Shown here in pieces: positions 1 to 12,455 of a stretch of 64,000 nt of DNA. Under the pieces are notes generated by a model, which saw only the letters and a list, made by a program, of their open reading frames with translations, ran no database searches and was not told the DNA's origin. The first letter of the stretch is position 1, and every line of letters starts with the position of its first letter. This stretch comes from Clitopilus passeckerianus (Eukaryota; Basidiomycota; Agaricomycetes; Agaricales; Entolomataceae). A program made the position numbers and the translations under genes. The stretch is taken from positions 372,001 to 436,000 of the forward strand of contig CALYLX010000054.1 of assembly GCA_944990035.1 (NCBI GenBank). The letters are read 5' to 3'.

Positions 1-239
1 ACCGGGTGCCCCAATGCATTTTATTGCGTAAGGCCGAGGACCATAAGAGTAGCCTTCATAAAATGGTCGTTCTCAAATATTCGATTGCTACATCATCCCT
101 GGTGCACAATCACTACATCCCCTTGTACTGAGAGCCAATGAGGACCGAAACTGGTGGGAAATAATGATTAGAAGCAAATGGGACTCTTGATATCTCCTAT
201 CCGTCCCCCGCGAGAGAAAATACCTCATCTAGAATGTGG

Positions 240-1620
240 GGTTCAACTCCAAATGTTGGTTTGATCATGGAATGCATGGAAACCCCTACCGATCTTTCGA
301 GCTTCGTCTGACTTTTCAATATTATATATTTGCCTGCGGTTCGACCTGATTTACAATGCAAGTATAATATATAACTGTAATAAAGCTCTATGGTAGGTCT
401 GCTTTAAATATCCGACGCTGGAGAAGCAGCACAATCCGGCCGAATTCTTGTTCGACCTCGGAGTTCACTGGTGTAGCATTACAGGGTTTAAGCGATCATT
501 TGTACACCCAAAATGAATCGGTCATTATTTTGTCTCTCCTCCGGCTGACCCTCTCTTTTTTGTGGCTCAACAGACTAATTAGCATGCTGGAAATACTGTG
601 AGTGAGCCTGGGGGTGATATAACGTGAGGAAGAAGATACAGAATATCTTTACTGCAATCGCGTCAAAATCAGGCGTCTCGGTCATTTGTACACTCTCGGC
701 TAAGCGCTGTCGGGGCGTGGGAAGTCGCGAGCAACCTGGTTGCCGAGAGCCTCTCAGTCGCTACAAAATCCAGTGGATTACCGTGTTCAACATCCAGAGA
801 CCTCAAAACCATACATTTTGCGGTCGTATTGAGTTTATTATACTCCTAACTTTATCCGCTGCCACATAAAGCGACTCGAGCTTCTTACGTCGCTTGAAAT
901 CGGGCTCTAAATGAGATTCATGGTGCTTTGAGATTTTGTGATGGCACCCAAATTGGGTGTATTTTGTAAACCATTCCTCACCAACTCAGTTTCAGGGCGT
1001 AAAAAAATTACTAGAGCTTTACTGAATATTAATGCATAGTCTAGGATACGAGCTTTATGAGAGAAAGGCCATGCCGGCAAGGGTCAGCCGCTCAACGTGC
1101 AGCCAATAGGCTTGCGTTCGGCATGTTCATCAAGCGGTGATTCAATAGCAGCCCATTCTGCCGCAACTTCCGTACTTACTTTCGGATGTGGATAACTCGC
1201 GAACACACCGTTTTAGGACACAACGTGGTGTATCGCAGCCTACCATAGAGGTGTGGTAAAATTTCCGAATTCTAAGTTTTTGGGTACTAGGGCCGTATTG
1301 CCGAATCAACGCCCCCATCCCGGAACCCCAGTCCAACACATTATAATGCGCTCGCGAGGGGATTATTACGCCAATAAGTATTCCGGATCGCGGGAAAAAA
1401 GAAGCGCAATTATAATGGGTCCTACAAGGCTATTCAGAATTAATATTCAGGCGGAAACTACCCATTAAGGCATGTAGGTAGGGATTATAATAGATATTTG
1501 ACGTATCTACACATTTGACACACATTGTAATTCCCTAAAGTGGCCGCAGATATTATAATACCTTTTCCCTATAGTTACTGGGATAAATTACAACTCTGGT
1601 ACACGTACTGTTGACAGCTT
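240..1620. repeat. Dispersed AT-rich repeat, left copy
   Basis: This stretch has no credible gene. Segments of it recur at about 61,555-62,260 in the same orientation: the block around 280-310, the block around 1,075-1,170, and the right edge around 1,500-1,612. The right third carries TTATAAT motifs at 1341, 1410, 1485 and 1553, spaced about 70 bases apart. The second copy carries the same motif at 62040, 62070, 62123 and 62162. Coding exons resume just right of about 1,620 here and at about 62,270 in the other copy, which gives a shared right border. No transposase or long terminal inverted repeat was seen, so the class is unknown; a non-autonomous DNA element is the simplest guess. Confidence 0.6.
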
Positions 1621-1639
1621 GGGTTTTCGGCGAAAGCAA

Positions 1640-1795
1640 ATTACCTCGTATAACATATCTGGTGGAAGCACTTCCCGTCCTCGTGGCTTCGCTATTTTAC
1701 GGCCTTTTTTTGAGACATTTTTCCTCTTAGTTGCTTTCCTTGTTTTTCGCGGAGGTTTATGCTTGTGATCGTTATCGCTTTCTGAGTAAAGCTTA
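1640..1795 (-). pseudogene. Truncated exon of an F-box protein
   Basis: On the minus strand an open segment without ATG runs from an acceptor (TACTCAG) near 1,790 to a donor (GAG|GTAATT) near 1,650. It encodes a lysine/arginine-rich stretch followed by LPPDMLYE. Basic linkers followed by a (M/L)PxDxLxE start of an F-box are common in agaricomycete F-box proteins, and the exon stops at the usual intron position inside the box. The rest of the gene would lie at lower coordinates, but the AT-rich repeat starts there, so the gene appears cut by that repeat. The family call rests on this short signature only. Confidence 0.4.
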
Positions 1796-2121
1796 TCGTG
1801 AGGTGGATGGATAGGGAAGGGAATAAGGAGATTCCATACCGTAGTAGCTCCTCTTAATAGCCTACCTCATTATGATTTGCCGCATCGAGTAGAACCGAAG
1901 ATATGGAGGAGGTGCCAGCGAGAAGGGCTTTCGGGTTCGGAAGAACTTGAATTTTGAAATGCAACTTGCTATGGACGCGTTCGTCACAGAGGCACCTGGC
2001 ACGTGATAGCGTGATGGCCGAGTGGCAGCACTCCCGGCTCTACGGGACCCGCATCATTGAACACTTTTGTTGTCTACACTCACGTTGAAGCTCAAGCGCT
2101 CACCAGCAGACCCGCAGCAAC

Positions 2122-3725
2122 ATGATCGACCTTCCCATAGAGCTATGGATTCGTATTCTCGATCTACTACCCAGAGAATCACGAAAACTCCTGTATCCTG
2201 TGAATCGTACTTTCATGGATATTATTCTTGCGGAGAAGTATCGCAAAGTTCGTGTGGGCGACTTCCTGGCGCGCTTCAAAGAGAAACACATCTTAAAATA
2301 TATCGAGCACATCAGGTGTGTAACGGCACTATATAACTTGGATCTCGACTGACCTTTACCCCTTCATGACAGTAAACCTCAGATCGTTCAATACATACGG
2401 CACATCACCATCGTGCTTGCCCCGGATGTAGTACTTGTCCATTGTCCCGCGGTAACAGGTCAAGCCATGGCTGACCTTAAGGCCCGCGCAGCTATGAAGT
2501 ATCCAGGCTGGGGAGGCATTGGCTACCCTGTCAAGAAGATAGGTGAAGCCGTGGCTTCGTTCCTTTCAAAAGCATCGAACGCCGAATCGCTCTGCATCGG
2601 GGGATGGAGGAATGCCACCGACGAGCCACTCTCGGGATTAATGGAGTTCATATGGAATCATTTCTCTTCTCGGCTTCTCCACCTTGAATTAATTGGCTAC
2701 CCCTCCGCCGTTACCGAAATACTGTCCACGCCCCTTCCTCCACTTCCGAATCTTGAGGATCTGACGCTGAGCTTCCACGCGACCTCCACGCTTTCGTCCA
2801 CCTCAGCATTGATACGGGAGAGGGCTCTTTCCAAGGTCGTCACTTCGTTGCTCAACCATACCGCACCTACCATCCGAAGCCTTTCGTTGATCTCAACGAC
2901 AGGATCATCGTTTTCCCCAAATGCTGTCCTCCCTCGCCTCAACGATGCTTCCAACTTGACGAATCTGAGGCTCGAGTTCGTCGGATCTGAAGAAGAACCA
3001 CATGAATTCGCGATTATCCACAACTTCGTCATACGGAATTCTGCGAAGCTTACTTCCCTCGAATTCACGCCCCAAGAATTGGCACTGGCTCCAGACGGCA
3101 CGGTGGAAATCTCGATAGCCAAGGGCTCTACCCCTCTTCGACTCGTTTCACTCAGCGTACTTCCAACCTATCTCGACATCCCCACATCGACCAGTGTCAA
3201 GAGCATCCAAAGATTCATTGCTCCGTCACGCTATACACTTACGTCCTTGACACTCTCCGACGGATTCATTTATCTTTCAGAGCTGAAAGAGATCATCAGC
3301 TCCTTGGACACCGATTGTAATGCTTTGACTATTCTTGACGCCAGGGTTGCGACCGTCACCCCTCAACACCTGGAATTCTTGACCAAAAGCCTACTGAATC
3401 TAACTACGCTGACTTTACGATCAACTACGCTGCTTCATGACGTTACCATTGAAACGGAATGTATCGTGCGGAATGGCGATGATATGACCGTCGAAACTGG
3501 GATAACTGTACGTATTACTTCTGCCGATGTAGACGCCCACTTAAACCACGCTGTTTCTAGATGCCGAAACTCTTCTTCAACAAGCTCGGACCCAAGATGT
3601 ACCCCCATCTTAAACTCTCGTGCCTTTCTGTTGAGCGCACGAGGTACCACGCTCCCCTTCCCCCGAACTGGGAGCATTGCCTACGGACAGCGATACCTTC
3701 ATTAGCATATGTCTACTGCCGCTGA
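2122..3725 (+). CDS. F-box protein with degenerate leucine-rich repeats
   Basis: Three exons, 2122-2315, 2373-3507 and 3561-3725, give a 497-residue protein. Intron 1 (57 bases) has length divisible by three and intron 2 (53 bases) lies between codons; both are GT-AG. Removing intron 2 replaces a poor C-terminus with one ending in a WEHCLRTAIPSLAYV-type tail. The N-terminus (LPIELWIRILDLLP, residues 3-16) is an F-box helix, which in the family binds Skp1 within SCF ubiquitin ligases. The rest is leucine-rich with LRR-like spacing and presumably recruits a substrate. There is no signal peptide or membrane segment. The substrate cannot be inferred, and such genes are very numerous in agaricomycetes. 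Confidence 0.8.
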
Positions 3726-4288
3726 GTCGGTTGACGATACCAGTCATCCCTGCTAGGTCGGTCGGATATGCCCGATTGTAGGGGCTTCCCGTCAAAGTTA
3801 ACTATTTCTGTATAGCCATCGCATATCCCTCCGTCTTTAACCGATCATTCTACTAGACGTTTCCGCCACCGCTCATATCCGAAATGACTTGTCTAGTGGT
3901 TACTTAGGTCTAGAATAGAATCTGTCCTTTCCATACATCTCACAATTCGACTTTGTGACCAATTTTCCATTGCATTATCCTCAGAGCACCGAAAGTCATG
4001 TTCAAACCGCACATTTCCGAATATTGCCCGACGCGTCCTTTTGGGTAGAATTATATCTACTCACCCAGGGTCTGACTCTTTTTGGCAGGCATCGGCGCCC
4101 TTTCAGCCACAGAGGCTCTGAAAACCATATGATCGATCGTGGTGTGTCAATCCTCCGTACACGTTTCACCACACGTTCCCCGGCGGCGACGGATATCCTC
4201 CAGACTCTAGTTCCCCCTTGTTCCCTTTAAAGCTGGCGAGCATTCGTCGCATCCCTCTCATACCATCTCCTCGATCATCCCCGCTATC
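3726..4288. other. Intergenic region before the oxidase pair
   Basis: About 560 bases between the F-box stop and the first oxidase ATG. Short open frames exist but none has coding character or splice support. A TTTAAA-like element lies about 60 bases before the oxidase start; it is a weak TATA candidate. Confidence 0.4.
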
Positions 4289-6042
4289 ATGTCTAGTGAA
4301 TCGATTATCACTGCTTCCAACTTGCTTGAACAGCGATTTCCAGACAAGATATACCGTCCTGGTATGTATCACACACCTCTCTATGTATGTTGCGTTCACT
4401 GATGGCTGCATAGATTCAGAGGAATATGGCAAGGATGTATTCCATTTCCTTGGCACTGCTGCTCTCCCGTCTGCGTGCAGCATCAGGCCGTCTTCGATCG
4501 AGGACATTGCTGAAATCGTAAGTACTTCGACAATCAGGTATCGCTCTTTCTTAACTGTTTCTTCAGCTCAAGATAATCGGACGAGATGACATTCGGTGCC
4601 CATTCGCAGTATGTTCACGTTTGATCTTCACATCGTATGTAAACTTACACGAATGTGCAGGTGAAGAGCGGAGGACATTCCGGGAACTCAGGCTTTAGTT
4701 CGACAAACGGAATTCAGATATCTATGGCCAATTTCAAGGAGATAACCTATGACAAGAAATCCCAGACCGTGAGGGTCGGGAGTGGCCTCCTCTGGGAGCA
4801 GGTCTACGCTGAGCTTGACAAGTACAATGTAACCGTTGTAGGCGGACGAATTGCCGGGGTCGGTGAGTATTTCTTAGATACGCAGCGAAAGCGATCATCT
4901 CATTTCTATTTGAAAGGCACCGGTTTACTCCTTGGCGGTGGGTTCTCGTGGATTACCGAAGAGTACGGACTAAGCATCGACACAATCGTTGCTTATGACC
5001 TTGTGCTCCCCGATGGCTCCTATGTCGAAGTAACAGAGGAGTCGGAGCCTGATCTCTTCTTTGCGCTGAAAGGCGGGTGCAACAACTTCGGAATTGTGAC
5101 AACATTTACGCTCAAGGCTCTCCCTATTGGAACGGTTTGGGTATGTCCACCATGTTTGTCTTCTGGCTATTGCTGACAGATGTTCCCAAAGGCAGGCGTG
5201 ATTACCTACTCGCTCGAGTATAATGAACAAATAACACAAGCAGTATCTAACTTCAGTACCGGAAATTCAGACGTAAAGGCACAGATTATAGCTTACTACA
5301 CGCTAGCCGGACCTACAGTGAGTCTAATGCTCTCTAATGTATCTCTGGAACTCTGATTATTGCGGTATTTTAAGCCTATATGGCAACTTCAGCTCTTCTA
5401 TAACGGGCCCTTGGAACCAAAGGTCTTCCAGCCATTCTTGGAAATTCCTTCCCTTTCAAAAGACGTCGGGCCTCGACCACTGGCTAACTTCGTCGAGCTG
5501 ACTAGGCTGCCTCCGTGAGTTCTCGAAATAATGTTCCAAATAATGTACTGACCGAGACGAAAAGGTTCCAAGGGGGGACAGCGCATACGGTTCCAATCAG
5601 GCAGTATACCCTCCCTGTGATCAAGCAGATTCAAGAGTCCTGCAACGAACTCAGCTCGAACGCCAGCCGTGAAGGCCGGTCTCTCACCGCCTCAGTCTTC
5701 ATGGTTGAGCCTTTCACGCAGGCCTTCGAGCATAGCACGCCATCCGCCTACCCTCACTCCCCAGATCGCATGCTTACACCATCCCTTCTTTTCGTGACCT
5801 TCGCCAACCCGGATGATGCGCCGTACTTCGATGCATCCCTTCGTAAAGCCATTCAGGCTATTCAACTAGCTGCCATTGCTGATGGCCAGACCAAACCCGA
5901 CGATATTGTTTATCCTAACTATGCTCTAGCGGACACTCCTCTGGAGCTTCTGTATGGAGAGAATCTTCCTCGTTTGAAGGATATCAGGGTGAAATTTGAC
6001 CCAAAAAACATTATGAGTCTGACTGGAGGCTTTAAACTATGA
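4289..6042 (+). CDS. FAD-linked oxidase, BBE type (tandem copy 1, no signal peptide)
   Basis: Eight exons: 4289-4361, 4414-4517, 4567-4608, 4661-4862, 4917-5140, 5192-5317, 5375-5514 and 5565-6042, giving 462 residues. The FAD-binding type-4 domain includes KSGGHSGNSGF, where His79 is the expected covalent FAD attachment site, then VGGRIAGVG and GLLLGGGFSW, which wrap the flavin. The C-terminal BBE domain ends with DPKNIMSLTGGFKL. A second (cysteinyl) FAD link is not expected, because no Cys lies at the usual position. The family oxidises sugars, alkaloids or other alcohol and amine substrates with O2, giving H2O2. This copy starts at MSSESIITASNLL without a signal peptide; upstream codons in frame do not supply one. 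The acceptor of exon 7 was chosen by alignment to copy 2. Substrate unknown. Confidence 0.85.
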
Positions 6043-6523
6043 TTAGCTTGCATAAAACGATGGCAACGATGAGATGAATGTATTCCAGTAGTTAATGCTG
6101 TACAAGTGATTAGGGTCTTTCAAAGTTGAAAAGTTTCGTCCCATTAATGGGTATCCCGCTACCTCCCTTATTCGTCCCTTGCTTTAAACGAGAGTTTAGC
6201 ATGTATACTTTTCACCATCCTCAGTTTCAGACCGGAAAAGGGTCGGGAATGGTGAATAATGGAACCAAACTTTTCAACTTTGAAACCCCCTATTAACAAT
6301 GTCAGATTATGCCCGACCTTGATGCGTATACTGACTAATGAGCAGAGACGCCAGACTCGGAGATCATTCTCAAATCAGCGACTTTACCTCAGCTTGAGCG
6401 CAGTATCGCTTGCTACCTGTGGCGGCCATCTCTGGCCGGGTGCATCGAAGGCAGCCCAGGGTAGTAGAAGACAAACACGTTCTACAGTACTCCACGCAGC
6501 CTTCTTCTCCGTTGTCCTCGACT

Positions 6524-8342
6524 ATGATGAAGTTTAGTCGCCTGGTTATACTACTGGAGAGTGCCCTGGGCGCCCTGGCTACCGCTCAGGGTTCCGACAC
6601 TGGTCACAGTCCGTCATCCGGGGCTATCGTTGCATGCTCTCTACTCAGAGAGAGGCTCCCTGGCCGGGTCCACCTTCCAGGTATGACTTGGTCTGCGCAG
6701 GCCACCTACGTTGCTAATGCTTTACGAAGGTTCACAAGAGTATGCTCAGGACATATTTCATTTTGACCAAACGTCTACACAAAACTCAACATGTAGTATT
6801 ACACCATCATCAGCCGAAGATATTCAGAAAATTGTGAGTATTTCTGGCCTGGATCGATATAACTTTACCCATACTTCTACAGCTCAGCATTGTTGGCCGC
6901 AAGGACATTCGATCTCCGTTCGCGGTATGTCGTCATCTTTCACGCTTCTCAACTTGTCGGGGCTAACTTTGGCATCCAGGTTAAAGGCGGGGGTCACACG
7001 TTCAATCCTGGTTTCAGCTCCACCCCGGGTGTTCAGATATCCCTGTCATCTTTCAAGCAACTCTCCTGTGATCGACGATCCCAAACTGTAAGGGTTGGGG
7101 CTGGTCTTACATGGGGCGAAATCTACGAGGAATTAGATCCGTACGGGTTGACAGCCGTAGGCGGTCGTGTTCCTGGCGTTGGTTGGTGCCTTCTCGGATA
7201 ACCTTCCCGGTACATCCTGACCACCCTCACAGGCCTTGGCCTTCTTCTCGGTGGAGGATACTCGTGGCTAAGCGACCAACACGGACTCGGTGTCGACAAC
7301 ATTGTCTCCATGGATGTTGTCCTACCTAATGGGCGTTTCGTCACTGTATCGGACAAGTCAAGGCCGGATATTTTCTTTGCCCTCAAAGGGGGCATGAATA
7401 AATTCGGGATAGTAACATCGTTTGTCTTGAAGACCTACCCTATTGGCAGCATTTGGGTAAGCTTTGATCTCCTTCCTTCATGATCAGCAGGCTAACCTAC
7501 GGCCTAGGCTGGTGTTATCATTTATTCGACTGATCAGCAAGACAAAGTCATTCAGGCGTTGGCCGATTTTAGCGTGAACAATACTGACCATAAAGCTCAG
7601 CTGGTCGGTGTATACCTGCATTCCGGGAATACGGCAAGTTTTCAACATCTCCTATTACTGCTCACTAAAGCTCGCTCAGACCTTCTGGGAGGTAAACGTC
7701 TTCTACGACGGAACAACCCCAACGGTATTTCAGCCGTTCCTCGATATCCCATCGGAGGAAAAGAAGGTTGGGATAACCACCTTTAATTCGTTTGCCGCGG
7801 CAAGTGCTTTCGCTCCGTGAGTCAAATGGTGGTTTCGCAATATGCAAAACTCAACCTTCGAAAGGAATATTGGAGGCACGTTCCATACGGTCCCCATCAT
7901 CAACTATACCGTGCCTCTCTTAAAGTCGATCGTTGTGCAATGCGATAAAGCTCACGCCAAAGCCCTCAAAGACCGACGTTCCATCAGAAATCTGCATTTT
8001 ATCGTTGAGCCTTTCGCCGGTGCATTCAATCACAATAAACATTCTGCATACCCCCATTCCCCAGACCGCCCGGTCACCCCTTCAAGCCTTTGGTACGTTT
8101 TCACGGACACGGCAGATGCGGATTACTTTCACGACGCCACTTGGGATCTATCTAATGCCATTCAAAGGGCTGCTGTTCACGAAGGACAGAGTCGATGGGA
8201 TGACATACGGTATCCAGCGTATGCTCTAGGGGACACACCTCTGGAACAGCTATATGGCGATAATGTCCCGCTATTGAAGAAGATCCAGGCCAATGTAGAC
8301 CCTCAGCATGTCATGAGATTAGCTGGAGGGTTCAGATTGTAG
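6524..8342 (+). CDS. FAD-linked oxidase, BBE type (tandem copy 2, secreted)
   Basis: Eight exons: 6524-6680, 6730-6833, 6883-6924, 6980-7181, 7233-7456, 7508-7633, 7680-7816 and 7865-8342, giving 489 residues. Exons 2, 3, 4, 5, 6 and 8 have exactly the lengths of those in copy 1 (104, 42, 202, 224, 126 and 478 bases), so this is a tandem duplicate. The N-terminus (MMKFSRLVILLESALGALATA) is a signal peptide absent from copy 1. His107 in KGGGHTFNPGF is the expected covalent FAD residue; GLGLLLGGGYSW and a C-terminal DPQHVMRLAGGFRL complete the family pattern. Intron 6 starts with GC (GCAAGT) rather than GT. No frame break is seen, so the gene is probably functional and acts outside the cell or in the secretory path. 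Substrate unknown. Confidence 0.85.
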
Positions 8343-9105
8343 CACCGGACGATATGGCAGTAATTTGCACACTTTATAATGACAACCCTGATAGTTGTGT
8401 TTTGGTGGATTCCAATTTGCTTGCCGCTTCGAAATATGCAATGAGGGCACTGATGGACTTCATGGCAGGTTGATTGACAGACCTGAGCGTGGTGGCCATG
8501 TCCGTTCATGCCTCAACATCCACGCCTTTCAAAGGCAGATTCCAATCTACGGGAGGACTTTCGAAGGAAGGTAATATAGGGAAAGAGTTGTCCGAGGCTA
8601 TGAGCTGTACTGAGTGGGATGAAATCACGAAGTGCTTATTATTCTAGACTAGATCCAGTAGAGTTTAATTGGCAAGTTAGCGAGTGGTCGGGGGTATGGG
8701 GCCGCGAGGAGACAACATCAATTGACGTTTCAGCGATAGTAAATAGGTAGTTGTAGTGTATATGCGGAATGGAACCCATCGAGGGCCGAAGAAAGACAAC
8801 ATGCGGCGAGATGCGTGGTATGGAAACAGGAACATATCTCTCCCCGGGTACACGAGGGAAGCACCTCGTAGTTTTGTAACCGATGGCAACAGTACACCAT
8901 TAGAGAGCGATCGGGGCGGTGAGATGCCAATGGCAAAGGCATCAGATTGATGACGACAACAACCAGGAATGATTCTTCCTATTCAATCACGTTAAGAGGG
9001 CAAGCCTCTACTAGTGCTCAGAGCAAAGATCCAGTAGGCGAAGTTTCTTGGTAAAGGCTGAGTATGGAAGCAGCCTGATCCCATATCTACGGAAGACACG
9101 AGTGA
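8343..9105. other. Intergenic region downstream of the oxidase pair
   Basis: No coding exon, RNA gene or clear repeat was recognised here. Short open frames on both strands have no splice support or family resemblance. Confidence 0.4.
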
Positions 9106-9109
9106 GTTG

Positions 9110-11250
9110 GCATCAGTCGCGATAAAACAAAGCATAGGAAGTAAAATACAGCAGACCTTTATCGTATCGTCCCCAAATCATCCCAAATATCCTCCAGCGC
9201 ACGAAAGGACGACGCCAGGAGCTGCAGTAGCGGCACCCGCTGCACCGCCTAAATCGACGGGACCGAGGAGCCAAGTTGGACCAATGACAGAACGATAATG
9301 GGGATCATGAGAAGGTATGGCCGCTAGGTAGTGAGAGGTGTCTGAGAGTATGGTGAGCAAGCACAATCCGATAGAAGAAGCGGAGATCACATACAATTCA
9401 TAGTGGTATCTTCGGGGTGGCAGTTCATGGGTTGTGCTTGCAGCCGAACTCTCCGGTGACATAGGTATCGAGTTCTGGGCACGCGAGCACAAATGCTACC
9501 AATGGTGAAGCATTGAAGATCATTGTCGGAGCAGGCGGGGCTGATGCAGGTGTTCATGAAGGTGGAAAAATTCAGCTATCTTGCGGCGGAGACAGCGGTA
9601 GGGTTTGGTAAAGCCATCAGACAAGAGCAGGATGAAATCTGCAGCGGACGGCACTTGGAAACCTTCCGTGATCAGAACGTTCTACGTCTTCGTTCCGCCA
9701 ACCGACGAGGGTGGTGCTGCTCGAAGTCGACGGCGAGGACAGGTCACCAGTTGGGTGCCCTGGTTCGTCGCAGGGAGGTGTTGCTACTATCGTGACGGTG
9801 CACAGCCGCGTTCCGTTGTTGAGACCATCAGACTTGCAAATACACCTGGACGTGTCGAGGGTCGCGTGGAGTGGTACGGTGAAGAGGATCCAAATATCCC
9901 GGGTTTAGGCGATGTTGGGAGTGCGTATAACGAGGTAGAGAAAGGTGACCGGCAGGTGTGAGGGGACCAGATACGCTGCCTGGTTTGAATACGGTACATG
10001 TTGGTGCCGGTCGTCGTGCCGGAATGCGGGAACGCGACCAAGGGCACAGCATCGGGATCTGCCGATAATGGGTATGGACGTCGTCCACGTATTCATACCC
10101 CCAGTATCCGGCGGTGGAAGGTGCATCTGTCCAGGCAGCGGCAGTGGCAGAAGCTTCAAGGAAGGTAAATGGGGTGGGTTGACGTTATCTGGGCCTGTTA
10201 GCCAGCCGTAAAGGTAACTTGAGGTAGGAAGTCGAGTATTTTCCCGGCGTTGTCTCCACCAGTGAGAACAACAAGTGATGGAGGTTAACGTTCAACCCTG
10301 GAATGTGCCCAGACGGAGAATAGGGGAGGATCTTCGTCTTGTATGATGCTAGCAGGATAGCCTTGACCAATGAGGAGTCGGCCCGTTATCAAAATTGCGC
10401 GGTTTCCTGGGGCGAGTTTCAGAAAGAAGAAAAAACGAAGGAGGGCAATGAACAAACCTCATTTGCGTTTATTCGCAATATTCCAGCTCCAGCAATAAAA
10501 GTGCTCACTAGAACGAGCAGAAGAACTAAGATTTCGGTTTCAAACGGTATTGGTGCCCTGCAGGTGAATTAGCATCAGAAACGATAAAACCGGGCAAAGG
10601 AAGCGGAGAAAATAGACCTTGTATTCCACTCCATGAGGTTGTAAGGAAGGTAACTGGGGAGGGTTGCCATTATCTGGGCCTGCTCGATAGCCACATGGGT
10701 AATTTATGGGAGGAAGTTATGTATTTTCTTCGTATTGTCTCCGCCGACGAAGACAGCAGCGAAGGAGGGCAGTATCCAATCGTAATATGCGCAGACGGGG
10801 CTAAGGGAGAATGACCGTGACGAAGACGGAGAAGACCTGTCGTCAAGATTGCACCGTGTCCTATAGTAGGCGAGGTTCAGCAAGAAGTAAAATGAATGGG
10901 GGTGAAGAACAGACCTCAGGTGTATTTTATTCACGATAGTCCAGCGCCGGCAATGAATCCTTCAGTAGAGTGAACAAGGGAACCAGGATTGCGGTTCAAA
11001 CGACATTTGTGCACTATATGTGGGTGAGTGTGCATTGGTAACGATAAAATGAAGCAAAGTAAGCGGGAAAAACAGGCAATGTATCCCACCCCATTCCATA
11101 GCTCTTCCAGAAAATCCAGGTGTGGCACTAGGAGCTGCAGTAGCAGCGGGACCTGCCACATCTGGGTAGAACCGAGAAAGGCAGCTCGGGCACCAACCAG
11201 TGTGCAAGGTCGTCAAGGTTCGACCCCGTTGGTACGAGAACGATGGTAAC
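9110..11250 (-). pseudogene. Degenerate head-to-tail copies of the P gene
   Basis: Minus-strand sequence resembles parts of the intact P gene at 33,882-37,481. Around 11,090-11,160 the frame reads LLQLLVPHLDFLEELWNG, matching LLQLLVPYVGYVGGFVGW of P exon 3. Around 10,740-10,770 and 10,230-10,260 the frames contain GGDNTKKI and GGDNAGKI, matching GGDNTEEN of exon 4. Around 10,070-10,150 it reads LPPPDTGGMNTW, matching LPPPDAGVMNPW. Around 9,190-9,250 there is another exon 3-like stretch at nucleotide level. Two units of about 450 bases (10,157-10,620 and 10,648-11,070) are visibly similar to each other. Frames are broken by many stops and shifts. This is at least two tandem remnants read leftwards. 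Confidence 0.6.
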
Positions 11251-11259
11251 GGTGCTGGG

Positions 11260-12180
11260 GATACACGACAAGTGTCTCATGCCTGAGAGTATAATGAGAC
11301 TTGCAGGTTTCAGAGCGTATTCAAGCCATACGAGACTCGCCTTTGGTGGATATTATCCCTTTGAATAAACGTGTGCCCTACTTCTTGATAGCGTACAGTT
11401 GACGCGTTGTACTTTGGTACTCGCCGCACTCGCCCTCACGTCGTTCCTCTCCCATGCCCTTCAGAAGACGGCCATTCCTGTGGGAAGTCCTGATATCTGT
11501 CTTCTTGGGATTTCTTCCTGGACCCAGTCGCTACTTACATTGGCTCATTCCCCCATCTGATGCATCCGATGATCAAGCACGACCCTCTCGATACGCAGTG
11601 TTTATTAAGAGGTAGTACCCAATCTGCTTGTGAACAATTTCAAGAACAATTTGGTGGCAGATATCCAGAATAGGGTGTCCACGGCTCATTATTGGCTAGT
11701 GCTTGTTTTAAGATACCTCAGTGGATGAACCCACAGGCTAATGTGGTCATGTCAACCCATACCAACGTGCCGGTCTTCAGTCGGTGTTCGTTGGTGTATG
11801 AACTGCGTTTTGTGAAGTATGCTTCTTGAGGATACCCGGTTTATCACCCTGGCGTGCAGCGGGCTCGCCTGCTCATCGAGGTATGTTTACTGCCTTGCTC
11901 GTAATTGTAGGCTGCTAAAACAATACCAAGACGGTGATGTTAACCCTGACAGTATATTCCTCGAGCTCAAGATTCCTCTGCCGAAGAAATGCATCGGCTT
12001 ATCGTGGCCTTCAATATTTAAAGGTTGCTTATCATGCTGGATATCAGCTGGCGGCATGTCGGTCTTTCTACAAAAGGCAACGCGCCATAGACAGATATAA
12101 AAATGTCGAGGATGATTAATAGACCAGAGCCTGTATCTACGTGTCCAGCCCCCAAAATCCAGCCAATGAACTGATCCTTA
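11260..12180. other. Gene-poor stretch
   Basis: About 900 bases without a supported gene. Around 11,400-11,460 the plus strand reads a hydrophobic, signal-peptide-like run ending SFLSHALQ, but no ATG precedes it and no downstream exon follows. The open frame at 11,819-12,100 has no family resemblance. Confidence 0.3.
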
Positions 12181-12455
12181 AAGGGTCTATCGACGTCTAC
12201 ATCAGTGATGGCGGCAGCCTCCATCCGAGTTTATGCCATGCCGGAACGGCAGTGGCCGCTCCCTACAAGTCCGGGCCGAGCTTTGCTAGGGTTTGACTCA
12301 AACCCATGGCAAACGCACAAGGGATCTCGGGAAGAACGGTTCAATGACTTCGAGTTGAAAAGGTCGACTACGAGCAACAACACTACATGGTCGGACTCAA
12401 AATCTGCACCCTGCGTGCACGAAAACTAGCTATTACACTGATCACAAGGCCCGCA

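Noticed and set aside
1..40. Similarity of the first bases to the DNA just upstream of L1 and L2 (CCCCAATGCATTTT)
   Set aside because: The match is about 20 bases only; it may hint at another L gene left of the window but cannot be supported.
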